In this document: piece by piece, positions 27,610 to 35,619 of the stretch
Layout of the letters: each line of letters begins with the position of its first letter
Numbering within the stretch: position 1 is the first letter of the stretch
Source: Paenibacillus silvisoli
Lineage (GTDB): Bacteria > Bacillota > Bacilli > Paenibacillales > Paenibacillaceae
DNA length: 64,000 bases
NCBI RefSeq assembly: GCF_030866765.1
Contig: NZ_CP133017.1
Span: 5,746,501 to 5,810,500 of the forward strand
Direction: 5' to 3'
Notes under the pieces: model-generated
The model's input: only the letters and a program-made list of their open reading frames with translations
Told to the model about the DNA's origin: nothing
Database searches by the model: none
Position numbers and translations under genes: made by a program

Positions 27610-28788
27610 ATGGAACAAACAGCAATCCCGGTAATCGTATTAAGCGGCTTTCTGGGCAGCGGCAAAACGACTCTGCTTCTGCGGCTGCTGCAGCATGCCC
27701 GGGCGACCGGCCTGCGCGCATCCGTGCTGATGAACGAAATCGGCGCCGTCGACGTGGACGGCACGATGGTGAGCAGCGAGTCCGCTTATCAGATGCTGGA
27801 GCGGATTACGGAGGGCTGCCTCTGCTGCAGCAAGAAGAGCGAATTGGCGCATTGTCTGGAGAAGCTGTCGCTGATGCGGCCGGATGTTATCGTGATGGAG
27901 CTGACCGGCGTGGCGAATCCGGAGGAAATCGCGGAGGCGATCACGGAGCCGACGATCATCGGCAAGGTGCGGCTGCACCGGATCGTCACCGTGCTGGATG
28001 CCGAGCATGCGCTCGATTATAACAGCATTTTCTCGTCGGACCGCGAGCTGATTCGCACGCTGCGCAAGCAGATCGAGACGGCGGATATTATCGTCGCCAA
28101 TAAATTCGACCTCATTTCCAACCGCACCGCGGACAAAGTGAAGCAGCTGATTCGAGACCGCAACGCGTCGGCCGAGTGCATGACGGCCACGCGCTGCGAG
28201 GTCGATTCCGCGCTCGTGTTCGCGGGCATCGCGCCATCGGCTCGGCGGCAGCCGGTCATTTCGGGCACGCGGACGCCTGCCGCGAGCGCGGTTCGCGCGG
28301 CGCCGGCGAAGCCGGCTAGCGGCACAGGTGCTGGCGCGGCTAGCGGCGGGGTGGCGGCGGGACGGGCGCCGGGCAGTGCCGGCGCGGCTGGCTCTGGCGC
28401 GATGCCGGGGCCGCAGGCGGCGCGGCCGGACGGCGCTTCGGCGACGCGCACCGTCACCGTTACAAGCCGCTCGAACGGCGAGCCGCAGTCCGCGAACTCG
28501 TATTCGCGGATCCGCACCGCCGCCATCTATCCCGGCGCGGACGCAGCCGGCATGACGCGCCGCCAGTTCGAGGCGTTCATTAGCGGCCGCGGCAACAACT
28601 GCCTGCGCGCCAAGGGCTATATGCCTTACGGCCGCGACGGCAGCCTGATGCTCTTCCAGCTGGCGGGCAAGCGGCTGGAATGGTCGCCGAGCAGCTACAA
28701 AGGCGAGCCGTACTTCGTCTTGATCGGCATCGAATTGGATGAGAGCAAGATCAAGCAGGAGTGGGCGCGGTACGTCGCCCGGAAATAA
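27610..28788 (+). CDS. CobW/COG0523 family GTPase with a low-complexity insert
   Basis: 392 residues from the ATG at 27610. AGGAGG is about 18 bp upstream, further than usual, but there is no better in-frame start. P-loop GFLGSGKTTLLLRLL, CxCC in EGCLCCSKKSEL, LTGVANPEE and NKFD mark a G3E GTPase. Between the GTPase and C-terminal domain (about residues 215-285) is an Ala/Gly/Pro/Arg-rich linker with very high G+C, where the divergent paralogue has a His-rich loop. It has the CobW_C part (RRQFEAFISGRGNNCLRAKG) and lacks the His cluster, so metal handling probably differs. It has its own strong terminator. Confidence 0.88.
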   Translation: MEQTAIPVIVLSGFLGSGKTTLLLRLLQHARATGLRASVLMNEIGAVDVDGTMVSSESAYQMLERITEGCLCCSKKSELAHCLEKLSLMRPDVIVMELTGVANPEEIAEAITEPTIIGKVRLHRIVTVLDAEHALDYNSIFSSDRELIRTLRKQIETADIIVANKFDLISNRTADKVKQLIRDRNASAECMTATRCEVDSALVFAGIAPSARRQPVISGTRTPAASAVRAAPAKPASGTGAGAASGGVAAGRAPGSAGAAGSGAMPGPQAARPDGASATRTVTVTSRSNGEPQSANSYSRIRTAAIYPGADAAGMTRRQFEAFISGRGNNCLRAKGYMPYGRDGSLMLFQLAGKRLEWSPSSYKGEPYFVLIGIELDESKIKQEWARYVARK

Positions 28789-28790
28789 AC

Positions 28791-28827
28791 GAGAAAGGGG
28801 CTATCGATTGCGATAGCCCCTTTCTTT
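28791..28827 (+). terminator. Strong intrinsic terminator
   Basis: GAAAGGGGCTATCG pairs perfectly with CGATAGCCCCTTTC around a 4-nt loop, followed by TTT. It begins 3 bp after the stop codon of the CobW-type gene. Confidence 0.9.
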
Positions 28828-28898
28828 GCTGCACGCTGCTCGTCATCCGGCTGACTGCCGGGTGCCGGGATCGCGCCGAGATCGTCGAGCCTCAAACG

Positions 28899-29084
28899 CT
28901 AACGGTTGCCACAGCCGCTATTCAGCCTCAAAAGGCCCATTTTGGAATGCTAACGGTTGCCACGAACGCTATTTGCCGATTTGGACATCAAAATGTTCCG
29001 ATTTGGGTCAAATAGACTCTGCGGCAACCGTTAGATTTTTAGATGGGCTGTTTTTGCGGAAATAAGCGCTATGGCAACCGTTAG
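28899..29084. repeat. Four-site mirror repeat module D (GTTGCC class)
   Basis: 186 bp noncoding element with four half-sites CTAACGGTTGCC-(6-8)-CTATTTG or close variants. Sites 1 and 2 begin at 28899 and 28950. The inverted sites 3 and 4 end at 29034 and 29084. Its right end lies 9 bp from the stop of the PhyH-type gene, so it would form that operon's 3' untranslated region. The order, spacing and length match the module at 17.9 kb, though the six bases after CTAACG differ. Confidence 0.9.
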
Positions 29085-29093
29085 CTCCGCCCC

Positions 29094-29936
29094 CTAACAC
29101 TCCGCCTTAGTCAGCTCGCTCGTAAACATGCGCTTGTACTCTTTCGCGCCGATCTTCTCGGCGTCTGCCGGCGCATAATGGAACTGCAAGGCGCGGCGGC
29201 GCTTCTGCGAAAAATTGTTCGCGGTCCCATGCATGAGCAGCCCGTGAAAGAACAAAGCGCTGCCGGGCGCGAGCGGCACCGCGACGTTGCGCTCCACCGG
29301 CACGACCGTGTCGCACAGCTGCCAGTCCCGCTCCGCATAATGCGGGATCCCGCCGTTCATGTGCGAACGCGGGATCAGCTGCATGCAGCCGTTGTCGAGT
29401 CCCGCCTCGTCGAGCGCGAGCCAGACGCCGATGACCGGCTGGTCATAGCACAGCGCGCCGTACGCCATGTCCTGGTGCCAAGGCTTCTCGCCTCCGCCCT
29501 TCGGCGGCTTGAGCAGCGCGACATCCTGCACCAGCTTCGCTTGCCCGCCGAGCATCCGCTCCACGACCGCAAGCACCTGCGGATGATAGGCGATCGCGCG
29601 CAGCCGGTCATCCACGTCCACGAACTCGTACAGCTTGCGCACCGCAAGCTCCCGCTCCTCGTCGCCCTCCAGCTCGCTCTTCGGCCGCACGAATTGCACC
29701 TTCACCGCCGGCGGCTCCGCGAAAATATGCTCCATGATCGCTTCCAGCGCGCTCTCGATATCCGAATCCGCCAGCACATCCTTAACCGCAAGATACCCCT
29801 GCTGCCGATAAAACCGTTCCTGCTCCTCTTGGATATCGGCCACGCTCAAATCCGCCTCATAAACCTCGCCTTGCGGATATAAAACTCTGTTGATTTCCTC
29901 GGGTAAAGTCAGTTTGCCGCCGCCACTGCCGCTCAT
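29094..29936 (-). CDS. Phytanoyl-CoA dioxygenase (PhyH) family protein
   Basis: 280 residues from the ATG at 29936, preceded by GGGAGGG with 9 bp spacing; an ATG at 29960 would place the ribosome binding site inside the gene. PhyH proteins are Fe(II)/2-oxoglutarate-dependent oxygenases with a double-stranded beta-helix. The HxD half of the iron triad is in KPWHQDMAYGALCYDQP and the distal His in FFHGLLMHGTANNFS, followed by the 2-oxoglutarate-binding Arg region (KRRRALQFHY). It is predicted cytoplasmic. It lies 43 bp downstream of uxaC in one operon, which suggests an oxidation step on a sugar-acid or a modified uronate, but the substrate is unknown. Confidence 0.88.
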   Translation of the reverse strand: MSGSGGGKLTLPEEINRVLYPQGEVYEADLSVADIQEEQERFYRQQGYLAVKDVLADSDIESALEAIMEHIFAEPPAVKVQFVRPKSELEGDEERELAVRKLYEFVDVDDRLRAIAYHPQVLAVVERMLGGQAKLVQDVALLKPPKGGGEKPWHQDMAYGALCYDQPVIGVWLALDEAGLDNGCMQLIPRSHMNGGIPHYAERDWQLCDTVVPVERNVAVPLAPGSALFFHGLLMHGTANNFSQKRRRALQFHYAPADAEKIGAKEYKRMFTSELTKAEC

Positions 29937-29978
29937 CCTGGTATCCCTCCCGCTCAACATCTATCCGGATTCCCGCTC

Positions 29979-31388
29979 TTAAAACCGAAAGTACGCCTTC
30001 GCGTTCTCGTAGCTCACGCCGCGCACCAAGCCGCTTAGCAGCTCCTCGTCGTTAGGCACTTCCCCGCTCTCGACCCACTCGCCAAGCATATTGCAGAGAA
30101 TCCGCCGGAAATACTCATGCCGCGTATACGACAGGAAGCTGCGGGAGTCCGTCAGCATCCCGACAAAGCGGCTCAGCAGGCCCATATTCGCCAGCGACTT
30201 CATCTGCTCCAGCATGCCGTCCTTCGTGTCGTTGAACCACCACGCGGCGCCGAGCTGGACTTTGCCTGGAATGCCACCGCCCTGGAAGCTGCCGATGAGC
30301 GCAGCCAGCACATTGTTGTCCGATGGGTTAAGCGAGTACACGATCGTCCGAGGCAGCTGATTCGACTCGTCCAGCTTGCTCAGCAAACGGACAAGCGGCA
30401 CCGCAACCGGGCTGTCGCCGATCGAATCGAAGCCTTTGTCGACGCCAAGCTCGCGGAACGCGCGCGCGTTGTTGTTCCGGTGCGCGTTCATATGGTACTG
30501 CATCGACCAGCCAAGCTCCGCGTACAGCTCGCCCAGATAGACCAGCGTGAACGACTTGTACTTTTTCTCCTCTTCCAACGTCACGCCGCTTCCCTGGAGC
30601 GCCTTCGCAAAAATCTCCCGGACTTCCTCCAGCGTCGTTTCCGCCCAAGGCACGTAATCGAGCGCATGATCGGACACCCGGCCGCCGACCGAATGGAAAA
30701 ATACCGCCCGCTCCCGCAGCGCCTGCAGCAGCTCGTCATAATTGCCGATGCCGCTTCGGCCGGAAGCCTGAGCCAATACCGAGATGTAGCCAACGAACGG
30801 CGCGCGGTTGATCTCCAGCGCCTTATCCGGACGGAACGAAGGCAGCACCCGGAAGCCCAGCCCCGTTTCCTGCGCCAGCAAAGCATGATGCTCCAACGAA
30901 TCCGCCGGATCATCGGTCGTGCACACGATCTCCACGCCGGCATCGCGAATAAAATCGCGCACGGCGAAGCCGCCGCCCTGCAGCTTGGCGTTCGCTTTTT
31001 CCCAAATGACCGGCGCATTCTTCTCGTTAATCAGCTCTTCGATCCCGAACAGCCGGCGCAGCTCCAGATGCGACCAATGATAAAGCGGATTGCCGACCGT
31101 CATCGGCACCGTCCGCGCAAATGCGAGGAACCTGTCGTAGTCGCTTACGCCTTCGCCGCCGGTGATGTACTTCTCCTCGATGCCGTTCGCGCGCATCGCC
31201 CGCCATTTGTAATGATCGCCGTACAGCCACACCTCGGTGAGGTTGGCATAGCTTTTATTCTCGTAAATTTCCTGCTGGCTGAGATGGCAATGGTAGTCAA
31301 TGATCGGCATTGCCTTGGCGTATTCATGATAGAGCCGCTTGGCCGTCTCGTTATGTAATAGAAAGTCATCGTCCATAAAGCTGCGCAT
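29979..31388 (-). CDS. uxaC: Glucuronate isomerase
   Basis: 469 residues, the normal UxaC length. It interconverts D-glucuronate and D-fructuronate (and D-galacturonate and D-tagaturonate), the first cytoplasmic step of hexuronate breakdown. The N-terminus FMDDDFLLHNETAKRLYHEY and metal-site start PIIDYHCHLSQQEIYENK (HxH of the amidohydrolase-like barrel) are characteristic, as is WSHLELRRLFGI. It leads a two-gene operon with the PhyH-type gene. A divergent AraC regulator 157 bp away probably controls it. The other Ashwell-pathway genes are not in the window. Confidence 0.96.
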   Translation of the reverse strand: MRSFMDDDFLLHNETAKRLYHEYAKAMPIIDYHCHLSQQEIYENKSYANLTEVWLYGDHYKWRAMRANGIEEKYITGGEGVSDYDRFLAFARTVPMTVGNPLYHWSHLELRRLFGIEELINEKNAPVIWEKANAKLQGGGFAVRDFIRDAGVEIVCTTDDPADSLEHHALLAQETGLGFRVLPSFRPDKALEINRAPFVGYISVLAQASGRSGIGNYDELLQALRERAVFFHSVGGRVSDHALDYVPWAETTLEEVREIFAKALQGSGVTLEEEKKYKSFTLVYLGELYAELGWSMQYHMNAHRNNNARAFRELGVDKGFDSIGDSPVAVPLVRLLSKLDESNQLPRTIVYSLNPSDNNVLAALIGSFQGGGIPGKVQLGAAWWFNDTKDGMLEQMKSLANMGLLSRFVGMLTDSRSFLSYTRHEYFRRILCNMLGEWVESGEVPNDEELLSGLVRGVSYENAKAYFRF

Positions 31389-31545
31389 CGCTTCGCACCC
31401 GCTTTCCTAATTGTCCAAACCTCCTCTCAGCATAACGCAATATTTGCCGCAAATCATGACCTATATTGCTCAAAATGATTCCGTTTTCACTTATCTTGCG
31501 CTAAACTGAAGACATCACGCCAGGCACAGCCGAACGGAGGCCAAC

Positions 31546-32403
31546 ATGAAGCTAACAGCGGACGAGCCGCTTTCTTACGGGGACGAAGAAGGCGATTTTT
31601 ATATCCAGCACGTGTACCGGACGAAGCCGTTCGGGCGGATGAACCATTTTCACCCGACCTATGAGATCTACTATTTGGCCGCGGGACAGCGCGTCCATTT
31701 CATCGATGACCGCTCCTACACGCTGGAGGCCGGCGATCTGATCCTTGTCAGCAAGGAGATCGTCCACAACTCTTCCGAGCTCGGCCCGCCGGAGCACGAA
31801 CGTTTCGTCATCAACTTCAGCGACGACTTTCTCGGCGCCGGTCACCCGCTCCATCATCCGATGCTGCTCGAGCCCTTCCATTCGGGAGCCTGTCTCCTTC
31901 GCCTTCAGCCGCAGGAGCAGATCTTTATCCATCAGCTGCTTAGCAAGATGGTCGCCGAAACGCTCGACCGCCGTCCCGGCTACGACACTTATCTCCGCGT
32001 GCTGCTGACCGAGCTGCTGCTGTTCGCGGCCCGGCATCAGAAGCATGAAACGGCGACCGTGCCGGATCATACGACGACCGTGCATCAGAAAATATCCGAG
32101 ATCGTCCAGCATATCAACGAGCATTACGCCGCGCGGCTTACCCTTGCCGATTTGGCCAAGCAATTTTACATGAGTCCCTACTATCTCAGCCGCAGCTTTA
32201 AGAGCGTGACGGGCTTTACGTTTATCGAATATGTCCACCTGACGCGAATCCGCGAGGCGCAGCGGCTGCTCAAGGAGACGGGACTGAAGGTGATCGAGGT
32301 CGCGGAACGGACGGGCTTTGAGAATACGGGTCATTTTGACCGGATCTTCAAGAAAATGACGGGGGCGACGCCGCTAGGCTATCGGAGGTTGAACCGGGGT
32401 TAG
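31546..32403 (+). CDS. AraC family transcriptional regulator
   Basis: 285 residues with CGGAGG just before the ATG. An N-terminal cupin sensor domain (about 20-150; MNHFHPTYEIYYLAAGQRVH) is followed by two AraC helix-turn-helix motifs (about 185-285; LTLADLAKQFYMSPYYLSRS and VIEVAERTGFENTGHFDRIF). It is cytoplasmic and probably activates the divergent uxaC operon when a uronate or related sugar binds the cupin. Its TAG stop is immediately followed, in the same frame, by the headless remnant of a VOC gene. Confidence 0.93.
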   Translation: MKLTADEPLSYGDEEGDFYIQHVYRTKPFGRMNHFHPTYEIYYLAAGQRVHFIDDRSYTLEAGDLILVSKEIVHNSSELGPPEHERFVINFSDDFLGAGHPLHHPMLLEPFHSGACLLRLQPQEQIFIHQLLSKMVAETLDRRPGYDTYLRVLLTELLLFAARHQKHETATVPDHTTTVHQKISEIVQHINEHYAARLTLADLAKQFYMSPYYLSRSFKSVTGFTFIEYVHLTRIREAQRLLKETGLKVIEVAERTGFENTGHFDRIFKKMTGATPLGYRRLNRG

Positions 32404-33090
32404 TGTTCCATCAAGGAGCAGGTCTCCTTCTATGAGCAATTAGGCTTTCAAACCACTTACCTAACCGCTCGCCCTTATCCGTATGCGGTTGTAACGTTCG
32501 GAGCTCTGGAGCTGCATTTTTACGGGAGCAAAAAGACGGTGCCAGCCGAGAACCCCCAGATGTGTTATGTCGAAGTGGAAGACGTCAACCGAATCTATGA
32601 AGCGTTCACAACGCGCTTGAAGCAACGCACCGGGAAAATTCCGCGCGCCGGCATTCCCCGAATTTCAAAGCTGAAAGACTTGGCCGACGATCGAAGGTTC
32701 CTCATTACCGATATGGGCGGAAATACGCTCATAGTCGGAACGCCGAATGCCGAGCATGGCGATCAGAGCTTTTATAGAACCATCGGCAGCGAAGCGTATG
32801 CGCAGCATTTCGAGCTTCTCTTTGATCTCATGTATTCCAAGGAAGACAGCCAAGCCGCGCTTCGCATGCTGGAGAAGTTTTTCCCTGCCGATCTGGGGAC
32901 GATTGAGGTCCATCCATTAGATTTAGCGAAAATACATCTAGTGGCTTTGGATATCCATCTGCAGCTGCACAATGAGGTTAATGCGGAGGTAGACGATGCG
33001 CTTAAAGCGATGCTAACCAATTGCGATGCCGAAGATCCGAACTGGCAAAGAATCGCGCGGCAGTATGAGGATATTGTGAGCGGGGAGTAG
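32404..33090 (+). pseudogene. VOC/glyoxalase-like gene lacking its 5' end
   Basis: Reading in frame directly from the TAG of the AraC gene gives SIKEQVSFYEQLGFQTTYLT, then PYAVVTFGALELHFYGS: the first helix and strands of a VOC (glyoxalase/bleomycin-resistance-like) protein, but with no start codon and missing about 10 N-terminal residues (usually M...PVLPC). The frame stays open to 33090 (183 residues from the first plausible start, GTG at 32539, which would miss about 45 more residues of the fold). The rest (MCYVEVEDVNRIYEAFTTRL; ...GNTLIVGTP) is well preserved. A deletion joining it to the AraC gene is inferred; translation from GTG 32539 or read-through is possible but unlikely to give a complete VOC fold. 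Confidence 0.7.
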
Positions 33091-33111
33091 GCTAAGGAAG
33101 CATGCTAACGG

Positions 33112-33296
33112 CTAACGGTTGCTGCAGCGCTTATTTGCGCTAAAAAGGCCCTTTTTGAAATCTAACGGTTGCCACAGAGGCTATTTGGCCCAAATCGGAA
33201 CAATTCGCAGATCCAATCGGCAAATAGCGTCACAGACAACCGTTGCAATTTCAAAAGGGCCATTTACGGCGAAATAGCCGCCGTGGCAACCGTTAG
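33112..33296. repeat. Four-site mirror repeat module E (GTTGCC class)
   Basis: 185 bp element with half-sites starting at 33112 and 33162 and inverted half-sites ending at 33245 and 33296. Three carry CTAACGGTTGC; site 3 has lost one T (CAACGGTTG). It sits 21 bp after the stop of the VOC remnant and 25 bp before the stop of the convergent acetyltransferase gene. A partial extra CTAACGG precedes site 1 (about 33104). Confidence 0.9.
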
Positions 33297-33321
33297 CGCG
33301 TCCGAGGCAGCAGTAGGTACA

Positions 33322-33900
33322 CTATTGCGGATTCATCAAACTAACCAGCCGTTCTTTCACAGCCGGCCATTCCCGGTCGAGAACGCTGTAGTAGACGGAA
33401 TCGCGGACAATGCCGTTCGGTAAAATTTTATGATTGCGCAGCACGCCTTCCTTCGTTGCCCCGAGCCGTTCGATCGCCCGCTGGGATCGCACATTGCGCA
33501 GGTCGGTCTTCAGCTGCACGCGTATCGTCCCTAACGTTTCGAAGCAGTGTCGCAGCAGCAGAAATTTGCACTCCGTATTGATCGAAGTTCTCCACACCGA
33601 CGGCGTCAGCCAGGTCGACCCGATTTCGAGCCCTTTATCGGCGGTCGAAATATCGAAGAAGCGCGTGCTGCCCAAGATACGGCCCGTTACCCGATCCGCG
33701 ATTACGAAAGGAAGCGCATCCGGCTGGTTCATCGCTTTCTTCACATAAGCTTCCGCATCAGATAGAGCGCCCATCTTCCCTTGCGTAATTTCCCAAATCT
33801 CCGGAAAGCTGCCCGCTTCAAACAGTCCTTGCGCATGCTTCTCTTCCATTGGAACAAGTTCCACGTTGGTGCCGGTAAGCGTGATCGGTTTGATGTCCAT
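33322..33900 (-). CDS. GNAT family N-acetyltransferase (RimJ/RimL-like)
   Basis: 192 residues. Acetyl-CoA-dependent transferase of the RimJ/RimL/Acetyltransf_3 type: ITLTGTNVELVPMEEKHAQG at the start, a beta4/beta5 core (EIGSTWLTPSVWRTSINTEC) and RNVRSQRAIERLGATKEGVL in place of the AcCoA-binding loop and following helix. Soluble, cytoplasmic. The substrate could be a ribosomal-protein N-terminus, an antibiotic or a small amine; not determinable. Single gene. Confidence 0.9.
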   Translation of the reverse strand: MDIKPITLTGTNVELVPMEEKHAQGLFEAGSFPEIWEITQGKMGALSDAEAYVKKAMNQPDALPFVIADRVTGRILGSTRFFDISTADKGLEIGSTWLTPSVWRTSINTECKFLLLRHCFETLGTIRVQLKTDLRNVRSQRAIERLGATKEGVLRNHKILPNGIVRDSVYYSVLDREWPAVKERLVSLMNPQ

Positions 33901-33934
33901 GATGCACGTTCCCCCTAGTTGTTTTGATTAGAGC

Positions 33935-34291
33935 TTACTCCGCAAAATGCCAGCACACGCCAGCCGGATCGATGAGATGGATCTCGCGTCTGCCCCATGG
34001 AAATACGGTTGGCTCTTTCGCTCTGACCGACGGGAATTCGCCGCTGTCCAAGATCGACTGAATATGCGTCCACCAGCCGTCCAAATCCTCTACCGTCACA
34101 TCCACCATGTAATTGTTCTGAAAGTGCTGGTCGCTATAATTTTGTAAAATAAACTCCAGCTCGGCTAGGCGGAATATACTGATGCCGCTGTCCGAGTATG
34201 TACAATCGAAACCAAGCTTCTTGAAAAATCGCTGGGCCAGCTCGTAGTCTTCGCCCGACGGCACAAACGGTCTCAATTTGATCGCTTTCAT
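33935..34291 (-). CDS. VOC family protein
   Basis: 118 residues, a single vicinal-oxygen-chelate (glyoxalase/bleomycin-resistance/dioxygenase) domain: KLRPFVPSGEDYELAQRFFK, then LEFILQNYSDQHFQNNYMVD and IHLIDPAGVCWHFAE, the usual strand-helix pattern ending in a Glu. Such small proteins bind a metal and either protect against a drug or do small chemistry; the substrate is unknown. It is 34 bp upstream of the acetyltransferase start on the same strand, so they may be co-transcribed. Confidence 0.85.
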   Translation of the reverse strand: MKAIKLRPFVPSGEDYELAQRFFKKLGFDCTYSDSGISIFRLAELEFILQNYSDQHFQNNYMVDVTVEDLDGWWTHIQSILDSGEFPSVRAKEPTVFPWGRREIHLIDPAGVCWHFAE

Positions 34292-34402
34292 GTCCGTATC
34301 AGCTCCTTCATTATCCGAAAGTTATAACACCCTGTTCGACAACGTCCGCGCGATCTCCTGCTGCAAGCTAGACGGAAACCTCCCGCCCCCTCGCCCGTAA
34401 AA

Positions 34403-34434
34403 ACAAAAGGACCGCCTAAGGCAGGCGGTTCTAG
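34403..34434 (-). terminator. Orphan terminator-like hairpin
   Basis: GAACCGCCT and AGGCGGTCC form a stem, followed on the minus strand by TTTTGTTTTT. It points toward the VOC gene but no minus-strand gene lies upstream of it; the DUF418 gene starts 36 bp away in the opposite direction. It could stop antisense transcription from the GNAT gene at 36 kb, act as a leader structure, or be left over from a lost gene. Confidence 0.5.
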
Positions 34435-34470
34435 TCTATCGATCAACACAAACGGAGAGGAATCCCATCC

Positions 34471-35619
34471 ATGACCACCCCTCACAAAAACAAGCGCGCC
34501 ATGTCGCTCGACCTAGCCCGAGGCACGATGCTGCTGCTCATCGCGCTCGCCCATGCGCCGCTTTACTTATACAACGCCGAGCCCGGCATTATGAGCCGCG
34601 TACAGGGCGATGGGCTGTTCGACCAAATCGTGAACTACATCGGCATGTTCCTGATCGACAACCGGGCCCGAGCTATGTTTGCCGTTCTGTTCGGCTACGG
34701 GTTAGTCATGGCCTTCGAAAGCCGACTGTCGAAAGGCATTCCTGCCCAGGAAGCTAAACGCACGATTCGGCGCCGGTGCTGGTATCTCATTCTTTTCGGG
34801 ATCGCGCTGGCCGTCGTTATCGGAGGCCAGGATATTTTGATGGCCTATGGGCTGGCCGGCCTGCTCGTGGGCTGGACGTTGACGCGCGGGAATCGAACGC
34901 TAATACGGTTCACTATAATACTTACTTTGGTCTATGCCGTGCTTCTGCCCTTTATATGGAGCTACATTCTTCAAGATGTCGGGGGATACGGGTTTGAGCC
35001 GGAGTTCACGGCCGCGGACACCTACCTCCATATAACCTTGGAAAGTTTAATCGCATTTCCTGTCATACCTTTCATCATCCATGCCATGTTCCCGATTCTT
35101 CCGCCGGTTCTGTTCGGCATGGGGATGGCTCGAGCCCAGCTGTTGACGAAACCGGCGCAACGCGTAAGAACGCTCTATATCCTGGTCGCTCTAGGGTTAA
35201 CGATCTCACTGTTAGGCGCACTGCCGGTATCGTTATTGAACACTGTATGGCAGCCGGACCTATCCACTGCAGGCCTCCTGTACGGCGTGCACATCTTGAC
35301 CGGGTTCGCCGGAGGCGCGGCTTATGCAGCCCTCTTCGTCATCATCGGAATCCGAATGAAGCAGCTAGGATGGCTCACCCGTGCTTTAATGGCGCTGGGT
35401 AAGCGCTCGTTGACCTTTTACGTATGGAACGAAGCGCTGCTTGTTCTGCTTTTATCGCCGGTTGCTTTAAATTTGGGTGGAAAGCTAAGCAATGGCGCCG
35501 CCGCCGGAATAGCCGCGGGCGTCTGGGGCTTCTCCGTTCTACTGGCCATATGGCTGGAGCAATCGAACCGGAACGGACCGCTTGAGGAGGGGCTACGAAG
35601 GCTGATGCTCCGAAAATAA
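34471..35619 (+). CDS. DUF418 domain membrane protein
   Basis: 382 residues with about ten hydrophobic spans. The N-terminal region (MSLDLARGTMLLLIALAHAP; NRARAMFAVLFGYGLVMAFE) and the C-terminal DUF418 domain (ALMALGKRSLTFYVWNEALL) are typical of the YeiB-like family, acyltransferase-3-like integral membrane proteins of unknown function. GGAGAGG lies about 9 bp before the ATG at 34471. Its last 27 bp overlap the convergent GNAT gene. Confidence 0.88.
   Translation: MTTPHKNKRAMSLDLARGTMLLLIALAHAPLYLYNAEPGIMSRVQGDGLFDQIVNYIGMFLIDNRARAMFAVLFGYGLVMAFESRLSKGIPAQEAKRTIRRRCWYLILFGIALAVVIGGQDILMAYGLAGLLVGWTLTRGNRTLIRFTIILTLVYAVLLPFIWSYILQDVGGYGFEPEFTAADTYLHITLESLIAFPVIPFIIHAMFPILPPVLFGMGMARAQLLTKPAQRVRTLYILVALGLTISLLGALPVSLLNTVWQPDLSTAGLLYGVHILTGFAGGAAYAALFVIIGIRMKQLGWLTRALMALGKRSLTFYVWNEALLVLLLSPVALNLGGKLSNGAAAGIAAGVWGFSVLLAIWLEQSNRNGPLEEGLRRLMLRK

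Noticed and set aside
34288-34485. 65-codon minus-strand frame over the orphan terminator
   Set aside because: It runs through the hairpin, has no ribosome binding site, and shows a random composition.
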